From JBBRBB01 sp038206235 (GTDB lineage Bacteria > Bacteroidota > Bacteroidia > Chitinophagales > Chitinophagaceae): a stretch of 64,000 nt of DNA. The position numbers were made by a program, and so were the translations under genes. The notes beneath the pieces were generated by a model. That model was given only the letters and a program-made list of their open reading frames with translations, did not search any database and was not told the DNA's origin. Where the stretch lies: NCBI GenBank assembly GCA_038206235.1, contig JBBRBB010000003.1, positions 62,001 to 126,000 of the forward strand, written 5' to 3'. This document shows, piece by piece, positions 46,201-54,030 of the stretch (within the stretch, counting starts at the first letter, position 1; the number at the start of each line of letters is the position of its first letter).

Positions 46201-46887
46201 GTTCCGCCGTTTACAATTCGTAACAAAGGTGCATGGGTATTACAAAGCAATAAAGATATTCTCGATGAAAAAAAAATAAACTATTGGGAAGATTCTTTGC
46301 AATACATTGTTGCACATCTTGAATATGTTTTGGTTAATAACCTGTCTATACTGTTAGGGGCACAGCAAACAGAAAGCTTATTGAATGAATGGAAGAAGAA
46401 TGGCTTTGAAAGCTTGATTAACGGGCTTTTCAGGGAAGATGCAATCAATCGTAAAATACGATTTGGAAAAATTATCAGGGCTTTGGCTGAAGAAAAAGTT
46501 CCCTTAATAAATGCTGAAGTTATTTTAAATTATTGCCTGCAGAGTGAATTACAGCGTGATGATATTCATGATGACCTGCAGAATTTACGCAGCAGGCTGC
46601 AAGATTTCTTTATTGAAAAAATAAAAAATAATTCAGGGAATACAGTTGCTCTTACACCGAATCTTGAAGAGGATGTATCATCATGGACTATTAGAAATAA
46701 TGGAAAAATTTTCGTGCAAAGCCCGTCGGAAAATGTGCAGCAATGGCTAAGTGATTTCCGCGACTTTGTCGCTAAAAATTCTCATGCAGAAATAATCACA
46801 GTGCAGAATAAACAGGTAAGAAGATTTATAAAAAAAATTGTTGAGCTGGAGTATCCTCAACTTGAAATAATAGAAAACTTTTTGTAA
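43297..46887 (+). CDS. TPR protein fused to an FlhA/SctV C-terminal-like (FHIPEP) domain
   Basis: Residues 1-845 are almost wholly helical with TPR-type pairs (for example YKKVIALYELLLQQA, FEQSEIHLRRAYTLNHG and NTDKALEINEIASSIPQ). Residues about 850-1196 read like the cytosolic domain of the flagellar/type III export gate FlhA/SctV: QLRQAIKKTYGIEPPGIRVR; the ring-like segment WEDSLQYIVAHLEYVLVNNL; LGAQQTESLLNEWKKNG; the conserved FGKIIRALAEEKVPLINAEV; and a final AEIITVQNKQVRRFIKKIV. In FlhA the domain forms a nonameric ring and docks export chaperones. Here the membrane half of FlhA is absent. It lies between the CHAT protease gene and a second FHIPEP-like gene, so a soluble scaffold or sensor role is inferred. 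Confidence 0.8.
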   Translation: MSLFGFHDKENIVSKLYHELIYIFFLKGEYKKVIALYELLLQQASGEGESAEDYFIAARCFIQLNDIENFNNRVEKLKPFSECSGKIYFLHAELAFFSNDITVALNNLEKCADEFKEDENFKNIIKIYQCRCNLLCGEPVDDSIVLPPIENTDAVYRSHLYFLHLYQKITELLAAPDTKLNDLLSEFNNIPDIHILTAQFNLLSNSLETASASASYSKSFLPQSAYVDFLSLQSAGEKLDDFQNISLLIEDFIKKHGAEKVNELLNSVTIAKKVNAPETEILKLFIQYELKNIKNYETAQKLISTYKLKFVEYKKISFISQLAAKLYEAVGKTNSAAEEYYNAGIQYYNNNNFEQSEIHLRRAYTLNHGLIKAGWYLSDSLYINSYIKAPPYADESKLRQAQEIMDNCFKKLNTGDKQLSFDFSWVYLLKAYLHEQISNLKTSDTFAERRQAAAFIEFALITDANNIIRLKTATRIYSNLAIDANAFLLAEKAYNINKNDKDVIEEFTRAAINIGEFNKAALLLPLLYKLSATDHEFYNGWKAFIEYMKSADEPGLINSAIELLANKLTKYDKDLWTHYLLLNCYWLTDDSENELEQADWIIAIETNDEYKEKYNEIAFAYFLKGNTDKALEINEIASSIPQYLPDAFFDATFYFIKKGKFREADAAFEKLTAAHLTKYQIKNYIRYYTELFGKSNREEWEGSDDINELINNAEKGFIKRLNKKLEADNFSIDGINEIKNLFDTDENFQNDTWGRLALNTAMFRLHVQKKNYTQALFVFNEIIKDERSQFYLLTWEYAASFIKNSLKTIKDFSEAYRQIKKFEKDNLNHEGLTKIYIELENYINDSLGTQNRIEWALQVNPITVEMQKKIIPAKVLESNDISGWVFFTSYVPQLRQAIKKTYGIEPPGIRVRPLNDSIASHANGVFIYQFLLNEVPYVSGEIYSAYYYCYESSAEDLKNEGIEPGEIIVPPFTIRNKGAWVLQSNKDILDEKKINYWEDSLQYIVAHLEYVLVNNLSILLGAQQTESLLNEWKKNGFESLINGLFREDAINRKIRFGKIIRALAEEKVPLINAEVILNYCLQSELQRDDIHDDLQNLRSRLQDFFIEKIKNNSGNTVALTPNLEEDVSSWTIRNNGKIFVQSPSENVQQWLSDFRDFVAKNSHAEIITVQNKQVRRFIKKIVELEYPQLEIIENFL

Positions 46888-46917
46888 AATTAAAGCCATT
46901 AGAGTTTTCCTTCAATA

Positions 46918-48576
46918 ATGTTACCCGTTACAATAAATATTAACCCGAGGATAAAATTAGCAAACAGCAAGGCTTTAGAGCAAAGATTGAAAGAAACATT
47001 GCAGCATGTAATGCAGCGTTACGGAATTCAATATGAAATGGAGGTAAAGCTGATTCAGCAAGAACCTGCTGATTGTATTGTTTCCGTTCATATTAATAAT
47101 GAAGAGTTAGCTCCTTCTTATTTTCTGGCAAATTCAATTTGGTGTTTCACAAAAGATAAGCATATCGAAAATAATAATTCAGAAAAAATACTTTTAAACG
47201 AAATTTCAAAATCTAACGATGAAAAAATAGTTGAGCAGTTCTTGCATGATTATGTTATTGAAATTGTGAAAGAAAATATGGAAGCGCTGGTTACAGATGA
47301 ACTGGTTGAAAAAATATTGGATGAACAGGGCGTGCCATTTAGAAATGCATTTTACTTGGCCGGAAGAATTTTAATAAAAAAATTGTTTGCACATCACATT
47401 TCCATAGACAGGTTTAGAAGCCGGTTTAACGAAATAGCAGATAAAAACGCAGAAGAGCTTGCAGAAGAAATTATCGCTGAAAGCAGGAATAAAATGGTAA
47501 CCATTGTATGTTCCGAAAATTATTTTCTTGATATTATCTCAGGCTTTAATAACAGCGATAAAAATATTTTTAAAACAATTGACGAGGGAATGTTTTATGA
47601 GTTAGGAATAGATTTTCCTGACGTGGAATTTAAAATGGATGATGATGTGCCTTATGGCCTTTTTAAAATATGCATAAACGATTTTGAAACCAGGCTGATA
47701 AAGGGGCTTAATGCAGCAGAGGCAATAATTTTACAAACTGATTTCACCGTTGCAGAAAATTTTTCATCATCTCAATTGCAAACAATCATTCATCCTGCGA
47801 ATAATCGTTTATGCAATATTATCAACGATACTGATGAAGCGCCTCCTGAAGTGCAAATTTGGCCTCCATTTGCATTTATGGCATTGTATCTTGTGAACCT
47901 GTACCGCAGAAAAGCAAATTTGTTTTTTGATTTGAATACTGCAAAAAATATAATCAGCGAGTTAAACATCACTCATCCTCAACTAATGGAGTGTGTTCAT
48001 CAAAAAGCGAATGAATATTTTATATGCCGCATTCTACGCTCACTCTTAGAAGAAAAAATCTCTCTCAGAAATATTGAATCTATCTTTCAATCTATAGTTG
48101 ATTTTGATTATATAGCTGCAGATGGAATGAATAATATTGTTTTTGACTCACGTCTTACTACCATAACAGAACCGGACGAAGAATGGCTTAAAAACCCGGA
48201 TAATATTGCAGACTTTGCCCGCATTAATCTGAAGCAATATATAAGCAGCGCTGCAACAAACAGTTCCTATTCCTTATCGGTTTACTTGTTAGATCCTGAA
48301 ATAGAAAAATTAATTAGTAATACAGCCAGTAAAGCTTCGGTTGATATATTATCAGCAGAAATAATTCGCTCTGCAGAAAAAGAAATAGCCAATAGCTCGA
48401 ATAATTTTTATCCTGTACTTACAACCATTGAAGTGAGAAAAAAATGTAAACGTATCATTGAAAAACGTTTCCCCGATTTAAGTGTATTATGTTATCAGGA
48501 ATTAGCTCCGCAAACCAATATTACTGCGGTTTCAAGAATTTCATTAAGTGCTGCTGCTGACTATATAAGACTTTAA
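46918..48576 (+). CDS. Soluble protein with two FHIPEP-like (FlhA-C) modules
   Basis: The 552-residue protein has no membrane segment. Residues about 205-552 follow the FlhA/SctV C-terminal plan: YELGIDFPDVEFKM, then FICRILRSLLEEKISLRNIE (the conserved RxLLEExxxIR region of FlhA), LSVYLLDPEIEKLI, and the closing NFYPVLTTIEVRKKCKRIIE with PDLSVLCYQELAPQTNI, a close match to the FlhA end. Residues 1-205 appear to be a shorter, more divergent copy (YGIQYEMEVKLI, EQFLHDYVIEIVKENM, ILIKKLFAHHISIDRFRSRF). It is the last gene of the operon, 30 bp after the TPR/FHIPEP gene, and is followed by a palindrome and the convergent secDF. It probably co-assembles with the preceding protein. Confidence 0.75.
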   Translation: MLPVTININPRIKLANSKALEQRLKETLQHVMQRYGIQYEMEVKLIQQEPADCIVSVHINNEELAPSYFLANSIWCFTKDKHIENNNSEKILLNEISKSNDEKIVEQFLHDYVIEIVKENMEALVTDELVEKILDEQGVPFRNAFYLAGRILIKKLFAHHISIDRFRSRFNEIADKNAEELAEEIIAESRNKMVTIVCSENYFLDIISGFNNSDKNIFKTIDEGMFYELGIDFPDVEFKMDDDVPYGLFKICINDFETRLIKGLNAAEAIILQTDFTVAENFSSSQLQTIIHPANNRLCNIINDTDEAPPEVQIWPPFAFMALYLVNLYRRKANLFFDLNTAKNIISELNITHPQLMECVHQKANEYFICRILRSLLEEKISLRNIESIFQSIVDFDYIAADGMNNIVFDSRLTTITEPDEEWLKNPDNIADFARINLKQYISSAATNSSYSLSVYLLDPEIEKLISNTASKASVDILSAEIIRSAEKEIANSSNNFYPVLTTIEVRKKCKRIIEKRFPDLSVLCYQELAPQTNITAVSRISLSAAADYIRL

Positions 48577-48582
48577 TCAACG

Positions 48583-48607
48583 GTCAGACGGCTCTAAGCC
48601 GTCAGAC
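48583..48607. repeat. Dispersed GTCAGACGGCT palindrome, copy 2
   Basis: The arms are the same as in the copy at 20792-20816, with spacer CTA. It begins 6 bp after the end of the last operon gene and lies between convergent genes, so it could fold as a transcript-end hairpin; no T-run follows. Confidence 0.6.
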
Positions 48608-48676
48608 CGATCTTGGCATGTTCGTTTTTACAACATCAATTTTTCGGCAGCGGATAAAAATATAAATGTTATATCC

Positions 48677-51600
48677 TTACCTCAAACTCGGCTTATAAAC
48701 TCCCGGCTTTATCGCAACAGGTTTTTCAACAATTGCCCGGCTGCCAAGTGGTCGGTTTCTTGCAAAGTCAACCAATATGGGCGCTGCCACAAAGATGGAG
48801 GAATATGTACCGGTGATAACACCCACAAGCATTGCAAAGGCAAAGCCTCTTGTTACTTCGCCGCCAAAAATAAAGAGGATAAGTATAGTGAGAAAAACAG
48901 TAAGCGAAGTCATAATGGTTCTGCTCAACGTTTGATTGATTGCCGTATTAATGATCGTTGCTTTGTCAGCGCCTTTCATCAATCTTGAATCTTCGCGTAT
49001 ACGGTCGTACACGATGATGGTATCATTCATTGAGAAACCGATTACGGTTAAAATTGCTGCAATAAAATACTGGTCAATCTCTAATGGAAAGGGAACTAAT
49101 TTTCTTGTAAAGCTGAATACAGCAAGCGTTACCAGTACATCGTGCAGCAAAGAAACAATAGTGCCGAGCGCATATCTCCAGTCACGGAAGCGAATAAAAA
49201 TATATAAGCAAATAATGATGATTGCAAATACGGTTGCTTTTTGTGCGCCGCTCTTTAGATCATCAGAGATAGAGGGCAGTACTTTTTGCGAGGCTTGCTT
49301 ATATTTTGTTTGAAAATCACGGTAAGAAGTGCCCGCAGCTAAAAATGGTTTCAGCCCGCTGTACAAAGTTCTCTCAACAGCAGAGTCAACATTATTTCCT
49401 GTTTCCTGTATTTTGTATGATGTAGTGATGTCGAGCTGGTCTGGGGAGCCAACGGTTTTAATAATAGGGTATTCGCCAAAAGATTTTTTCAGTTCATTTC
49501 TCACATTCGTTGTATTAAGCGCTTTATCAAAGCGAATAGTATAGCTGCGTCCTCCCGCAAATTCAACGCCTTCATCAAAACCATTTATAAAAGAGCCTAT
49601 ACCAAGAAGTAATACCACAACGGAAATACCATAAGCATACTTCCTGTATTCAATGAATTTGAAAGATGCATGGCGGAAAATTTTACTGGAAATTTTTGTA
49701 AAATATACAAAGTGACGGTTCTTTGTTGTATAGCTGTCTGCTATTAATCTTGAAACAAGAATGCCGCAAAAAAGAGAAAGCAGAATACCGATAATTTGTG
49801 TAGTGGCAAAGCCAAGCACCGGTCCTAATCCAAAATAAGCCAGAATAATTGCAGTTAATAATGTGGTAACGTGTGCATCTAAAACAGGCGAGTAAGAACG
49901 CTTGTAACCATCTGCCACTGCGGTGAGATAACCCTTGCCTTTTGTAAGCTCTTCCTTTATTCTTTCAAAAATAATTACGTTGGTATCAACAGCCATACCG
50001 ATGGTTAATACCAAACCGGCAATACCCGGCGCAGTAAGTGTAAAGCCCATGGCGCTAAGAATGCCAATAGTAAAAAGCAAGTTTAATATCAATGCAATGT
50101 TTGCAACCCAGCCCGCCGTGTTGTAGTAAATTAGCATCAATGCAAAAATTACAAGGAATGATATAAAGAATGATAGCGAGCCGCCATTTACAGCTTCCTG
50201 ACCAAGGGTAGGGCCTACAATTTGTTCCTGTACAATTTTTGCAGGCGCAGGAAGCTTGCCAGATTGAAGAATGTCTGAAAGGTCCTGTGCTTCAATAATA
50301 GTAAAGTTTCCTGAAATTTCTGAAGATCCATTAGGAATAGCGCCATTTACAAATGGTGCGCTATACACAACGTTGTCTAAAACAATAGCAAGAGGCTTAC
50401 CTACATTGCGTTCTGTCATTTTTGCCCAGGTTCTTGTACCCGCAGCATCCATTGTCATTTTAATTGCGGCTCTTCCTTTTTCATCATAATCCTGGCGTGC
50501 ATCACTGACATGCTCGCCTTCTAATTCAGCAGCGCCATTATCTAATGTTTTAACTGCATATAGGGTAAGAATGTTTTTGTATTTAGGGTCATCATTTTCA
50601 GATTTTCCATACATAAAAACAAGATTGCCGGGAAACCTGCTCTTCACAAAATCCATGTTAAGATAACTGCTTAGCAAACCTGTATCTTTTGTTGCCACAT
50701 AACCAATATTTGCAGGGTATTGCGTTTTTCCGTTTTGTGTTTGCGGTTGTGCAAATGCAGCAAACAAGCTTCTTATGGGCGTTTCATTCTTTTTATTTTT
50801 TGATGTATCCGTTTTTGCTGTTGTATTAGCAGAAATTTTATTAGAATCAGTAAGACCTGAAAGGGTTACGGTTTTATTTGTATCAGCAGGAATGGCTGTT
50901 GTTTGTTTTGCAGCCGTATCTTTTTTTGCAGCAGCAGAATCAGATGCTTTAGTTCCGTTTAAATAATCTGCCACGGCTTTATCTGCGCTTAGCATGCCCT
51001 CGCCAATATCATTAATATTATAGACTTCAAAGAACTGAAGATTAGCAGTAGATTGCAAATAGCGGCGCACTCTCTCAGGGTCATTAATACCGGCAAGCTC
51101 AATGTTGATAATTCCTTTTTGAGCGTCAGGATTTATGTTGGGAGAAGCCACGCCAAAGCGGTCAATTCTTGTGCGCAGAATGCGGTTTGTGTTATCAAAT
51201 GCGTTGCCTGCCTGTTCGTGCAGGTAAGTAAGCACAGCATCATCTGATGCATCGAACTTTACTTTGCCATTGCTGCGCGCAGAGAAAAAAGGAGCCAGCT
51301 TTGCGCCATTGGAACTGCGCTTAAATTCATCTCCGAAAAATGTTATCAAATCTTTACCGCTGGTAGCCTTCTTTTTTACAGCAGCGTCTAATGCTTTATT
51401 AAATATGGGGTCTTTAGAATAATTAGCTAGGGAGCGTATCAATCCATCCAGTCCTACTTCCATTGTTACACTCATACCACCCTGCAAATCGAGACCCAGC
51501 ATTAGTTCTTTGTCTTTTGCATTACGGTAAGTGGTTAATCCCAAGGGACCGATATTGGTTTCTTTCGTACTATCGAGCAGGCGTTGTAATCTTTGTTTTT

Positions 51601-51814
51601 TTAGATTGTTGAGACTGTCAGTATAAACTTCCTGCAATTCTTTATTGCCGGAATATTTTTTTTCAGCAGAAGGATAATGTGCTTTAAGCCACAAATCTGC
51701 TTTTTCATTCATCGCCGATTCATGACTGCGAACAATCCATGTAAAAGATAATTGATATAGACAAATAAGAATAAGTGCAAGAGTGAAAAAACGCACCAGG
51801 CCTTTCAGTTGCAT
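48677..51814 (-). CDS. secDF: Fused protein translocase subunit SecDF
   Basis: Bacteroidota fuse SecD and SecF, and this 1045-residue length fits. The SecD part has LMLGLDLQGGMSVTMEV, the periplasmic P1 region, and membrane motifs TAPGIAGLVLTIGMAVDTNV and IIFERIKEELTKGKG. The SecF part (about 700-1045) has VEFAGGRSYTIRFDKA, ALGTIVSLLHDVLVTLAVF and VIGFSMNDTIIVYDRIRED. SecDF uses proton-motive force to drive late steps of preprotein export through SecYEG. A Ser/Thr/Lys-rich insert (about 280-340) is typical of the group. The gene is convergent with the CHAT/FHIPEP operon and has a purine-rich repeat array upstream of its start. Confidence 0.97.
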   Translation of the reverse strand: MQLKGLVRFFTLALILICLYQLSFTWIVRSHESAMNEKADLWLKAHYPSAEKKYSGNKELQEVYTDSLNNLKKQRLQRLLDSTKETNIGPLGLTTYRNAKDKELMLGLDLQGGMSVTMEVGLDGLIRSLANYSKDPIFNKALDAAVKKKATSGKDLITFFGDEFKRSSNGAKLAPFFSARSNGKVKFDASDDAVLTYLHEQAGNAFDNTNRILRTRIDRFGVASPNINPDAQKGIINIELAGINDPERVRRYLQSTANLQFFEVYNINDIGEGMLSADKAVADYLNGTKASDSAAAKKDTAAKQTTAIPADTNKTVTLSGLTDSNKISANTTAKTDTSKNKKNETPIRSLFAAFAQPQTQNGKTQYPANIGYVATKDTGLLSSYLNMDFVKSRFPGNLVFMYGKSENDDPKYKNILTLYAVKTLDNGAAELEGEHVSDARQDYDEKGRAAIKMTMDAAGTRTWAKMTERNVGKPLAIVLDNVVYSAPFVNGAIPNGSSEISGNFTIIEAQDLSDILQSGKLPAPAKIVQEQIVGPTLGQEAVNGGSLSFFISFLVIFALMLIYYNTAGWVANIALILNLLFTIGILSAMGFTLTAPGIAGLVLTIGMAVDTNVIIFERIKEELTKGKGYLTAVADGYKRSYSPVLDAHVTTLLTAIILAYFGLGPVLGFATTQIIGILLSLFCGILVSRLIADSYTTKNRHFVYFTKISSKIFRHASFKFIEYRKYAYGISVVVLLLGIGSFINGFDEGVEFAGGRSYTIRFDKALNTTNVRNELKKSFGEYPIIKTVGSPDQLDITTSYKIQETGNNVDSAVERTLYSGLKPFLAAGTSYRDFQTKYKQASQKVLPSISDDLKSGAQKATVFAIIIICLYIFIRFRDWRYALGTIVSLLHDVLVTLAVFSFTRKLVPFPLEIDQYFIAAILTVIGFSMNDTIIVYDRIREDSRLMKGADKATIINTAINQTLSRTIMTSLTVFLTILILFIFGGEVTRGFAFAMLVGVITGTYSSIFVAAPILVDFARNRPLGSRAIVEKPVAIKPGVYKPSLR

Positions 51815-51907
51815 ATAAATATGTGTTTACGAATTTTTTGCCCCGAATTTTTTCGGGAGGCAAAGATAATGGATTGATAAATACATTGAGAATTGAATTG
51901 ATGGCAG

Positions 51908-52085
51908 TGAGTAGGAAGAAAGTAGGGAGTAAGGGAGTAGGGAGTAGGGAGTAGGTAGTAGGTAGTAGGGAGTAGGGAGGGAGTAGGGAGTAGGGAGTAA
52001 GGGAGTAGGGAGTAGGTAGTAGGGAGTAGGGAGGAGTAGGTAGTAGGTAGTATATAGTATGTAGAGTAGTAGGAGTAGGTAATAG
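51908..52085. repeat. Purine-rich GTAGGGA tandem array (about 180 bp)
   Basis: Imperfect units GTAGGGA, GTAGGTA and GTAAGGGA fill the interval between the FKBP gene's stop and the secDF start. The plus strand contains almost no C, which gives a near purine/T strand asymmetry and many GGG runs. Unit order is irregular, as expected for a slippage-prone array. On the minus strand it would precede secDF, so it may lie in its leader or promoter. Confidence 0.85.
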
Positions 52086-52120
52086 AATATTGCCATTGCC
52101 CATTGCTTATTGCCTATTAT

Positions 52121-52591
52121 TTATTGAACAACATCAACCAAAACAAGATCGTAGTATAAAGGCGAATTCGGTGGTACGCTCGGCGTGCCGCTGCAACCAA
52201 AGCATAAGGAAGAAGGTAATACCATTTTAATATGTCCCCCTTTTTGGATATAAGGTATTGCGAGCTGCCATCCTTCAATAAATTCGCTTAATAAATTAGT
52301 TACAGGCATGGTTGTTCTGGAATCAAGGATATAATCATTTAAGAAACTGGAAGTATAAGTAACCGATATTTCAGACTCGAGTGATGGAGTGATTCCCGAA
52401 CCGGGGTCTATTATCTGGTAAAAAATTCCATTACTGTCTTTAGTATAGGCAATGCCATTTGTATTACAAAAATCAGTAAGCTGCGGCGCTTCGGAGGCTG
52501 GCGATGCGGGCATACAGGGCTTGCTGTCATTCGACTTTAAACACCCAGAAATTATGGATATAAGAATTATTAGTGCAGCAATTTTTTTCAT
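52121..52591 (-). CDS. FKBP-type peptidyl-prolyl isomerase lipoprotein
   Basis: The N-terminus has a lipoprotein signal (ALIILISIISGC, lipobox Cys17). The FKBP core is readable from IFYQIIDPGSGITPSLES through VTYTSSFLNDYILDSRTT, SEFIEGWQLAIPYIQKGGHI, MVLPSSLCFG and the family end LYYDLVLVDVV. The 156-residue length fits a single-domain FKBP. It is predicted to be a membrane-anchored periplasmic or surface folding helper. A Cys pair (CFGC) near the C-terminus is unusual. The gene lies 24 bp downstream of a small membrane protein gene on the same strand. Confidence 0.9.
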   Translation of the reverse strand: MKKIAALIILISIISGCLKSNDSKPCMPASPASEAPQLTDFCNTNGIAYTKDSNGIFYQIIDPGSGITPSLESEISVTYTSSFLNDYILDSRTTMPVTNLLSEFIEGWQLAIPYIQKGGHIKMVLPSSLCFGCSGTPSVPPNSPLYYDLVLVDVVQ

Positions 52592-52615
52592 CTCTTCTTT
52601 TATTCAATCCTAAGA

Positions 52616-52963
52616 CTAAATAAACGGCTGATTAGCTGCATTATTTTGCGAATACGTGTTTTCTTTTTTCGCTTTCAGTTCTTTATAAAGCTGCTCATTC
52701 ATTTCCCATTTGTGCTTTTTATAAAAAATGGCGCTAAATATGGCAATGGCCATTACCGCAGTTAAAAGAATATAGGGATTCAATTGAGTGGCGGCAACCA
52801 TGTTTGCCCGCTCGTACCACCCCGAATCAAGGACTATGAGAATAGCTGCACCCATTAATAAACCTATAATTAAACCCGGCAATAACTGGGGCAACAGTTG
52901 CTTTTTTTTGTCACGGTTTTTTTCCCAATATTCAACAAATTGTTTTTCTTTCGCAGTAAGCAT
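52616..52963 (-). CDS. Small unknown membrane protein
   Basis: This 115-residue protein has a basic N-terminus (FVEYWEKNRDKKKQLL), two hydrophobic segments (LLPGLIIGLLMGAAILIVL and PYILLTAVMAIAIFSAIFY) and a charged C-terminal tail (KKHKWEMNEQLYKELKAKKE) with coiled-coil character. It is probably an inner-membrane protein. It precedes the FKBP lipoprotein gene in the same direction. No family was recognised. Confidence 0.8.
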   Translation of the reverse strand: MLTAKEKQFVEYWEKNRDKKKQLLPQLLPGLIIGLLMGAAILIVLDSGWYERANMVAATQLNPYILLTAVMAIAIFSAIFYKKHKWEMNEQLYKELKAKKENTYSQNNAANQPFI

Positions 52964-53137
52964 AGTGTAATCAGTTGTGTTAATTCGATATTTTAAAAGT
53001 AGAATAAAAAGGCTAAGTTGAATGAATTCATTTTTCAGGTTGAAAATTTATTGAATAAAAAAATAATTTTAATAGGGTGAAACATTAATTTCATGCCTGT
53101 AATATTGCGAACATTTTTATTTTCAAAAAAGATTACT

Positions 53138-54004
53138 GTGAATAAATATGATGTTTTAATAAGAGAATTTCTTATTCTGAATAAGTTTGTATCATTAGAA
53201 AAAATTGGCACGTTAACATTAAATGCAAATGCAGCATCATCAGATGATTCGGGCTATTTGCAGCAGGCTGTCTTTGCATTTCAACATGATAAAAAAGCTA
53301 TAACAACCACTGAGCTTATTGGTTTTATTGCAGCAAAAACCGGCAAGAAAAAATCGCTTATTGATTCTGACCTTGCTTCTTATTTTGAGCAGATACGGGA
53401 ATTTATAAATATTGGAAAGCCTTACGAGATTGAAGGCGTGGGAATATTGAAAGGAAATAAGATAGGCGAATATGAATTTTTTCTCGCAGAATTACGGCCA
53501 GACCAGTCTCAAATTTCAAAAGTAAACAGGCGAGACACAAGGGGAGAGCAGGCTATAGTAAAAAAACGTTCTGGTAGTTTTTTGAATGCACTTGCATTGC
53601 TCATTTTACTGGCAGTGCTGGCTGCACTCGGCTGGTGGGCCTATCAATATTTTACCAAAGGAAATTTTTCTTCATGGGAGGAAAAGATCAGCAATGACTC
53701 CACCAATAATGCAAACGGGCTGAATGATACAACCACTGCATTAGCTGAACCTGTAAAGCCAGACAGTTTGCTATTCAAATATATTTTTGATACTGCGGTC
53801 TCTTTGAAAAAAGTCAATGCAAAACTTACTGCTTTACATGCAGGGGGCAGGCAAATAATGTATGATAGTATAGAAGATAATGGCATTAAAGCATATCGCT
53901 TATTTATAGAACAAAAAACATTGCCTGCTGATACAACGGCGATAAAAGATTCCCTGGAAAATTATTTTAAAAAGAAAATTTCAATTGAAATCTCTCATCC
54001 TTAA
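53138..54004 (+). CDS. HU-CCDC81-like domain membrane protein
   Basis: The N-terminal part (about 1-130 from the GTG at 53138) has the HU-like CCDC81 pattern: VNKYDVLIREFLILNKFVSL, QAVFAFQHDKK, TELIGFIAAKTGKKKSLIDS, FEQIREFINIGKPYEIEGVG. A single membrane helix (ALALLILLAVLAALGWWAY) follows, and a soluble C-terminal region of about 110 residues (FDTAVSLKKVNAKLTALHAG to KKKISIEIS) may be a SPOR-like or other periplasmic domain. Such proteins link an HU-type domain in the cytoplasm to the envelope; the function is unproven. The GTG is preferred because the upstream ATG (53093) adds 15 residues outside the domain. It is followed 27 bp later by the YhhN gene. Confidence 0.8.
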   Translation: MNKYDVLIREFLILNKFVSLEKIGTLTLNANAASSDDSGYLQQAVFAFQHDKKAITTTELIGFIAAKTGKKKSLIDSDLASYFEQIREFINIGKPYEIEGVGILKGNKIGEYEFFLAELRPDQSQISKVNRRDTRGEQAIVKKRSGSFLNALALLILLAVLAALGWWAYQYFTKGNFSSWEEKISNDSTNNANGLNDTTTALAEPVKPDSLLFKYIFDTAVSLKKVNAKLTALHAGGRQIMYDSIEDNGIKAYRLFIEQKTLPADTTAIKDSLENYFKKKISIEISHP

Positions 54005-54030
54005 GAAAAAATAATTGTAAAAAAAATTTC

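Noticed and set aside
43297..48576. Flagellar or type III secretion apparatus
   Set aside because: Only the FlhA-C-like soluble domains are present. No FlhB, FliPQR, FliI or needle/filament genes are nearby and the domains lack the membrane channel, so a secretion apparatus is not supported.
51720..52103. Minus-strand frames rich in Pro/Thr/Tyr/Leu over the GTAGGGA array
   Set aside because: They are translations of the tandem DNA repeat, overlap the secDF start, and have no protein features.
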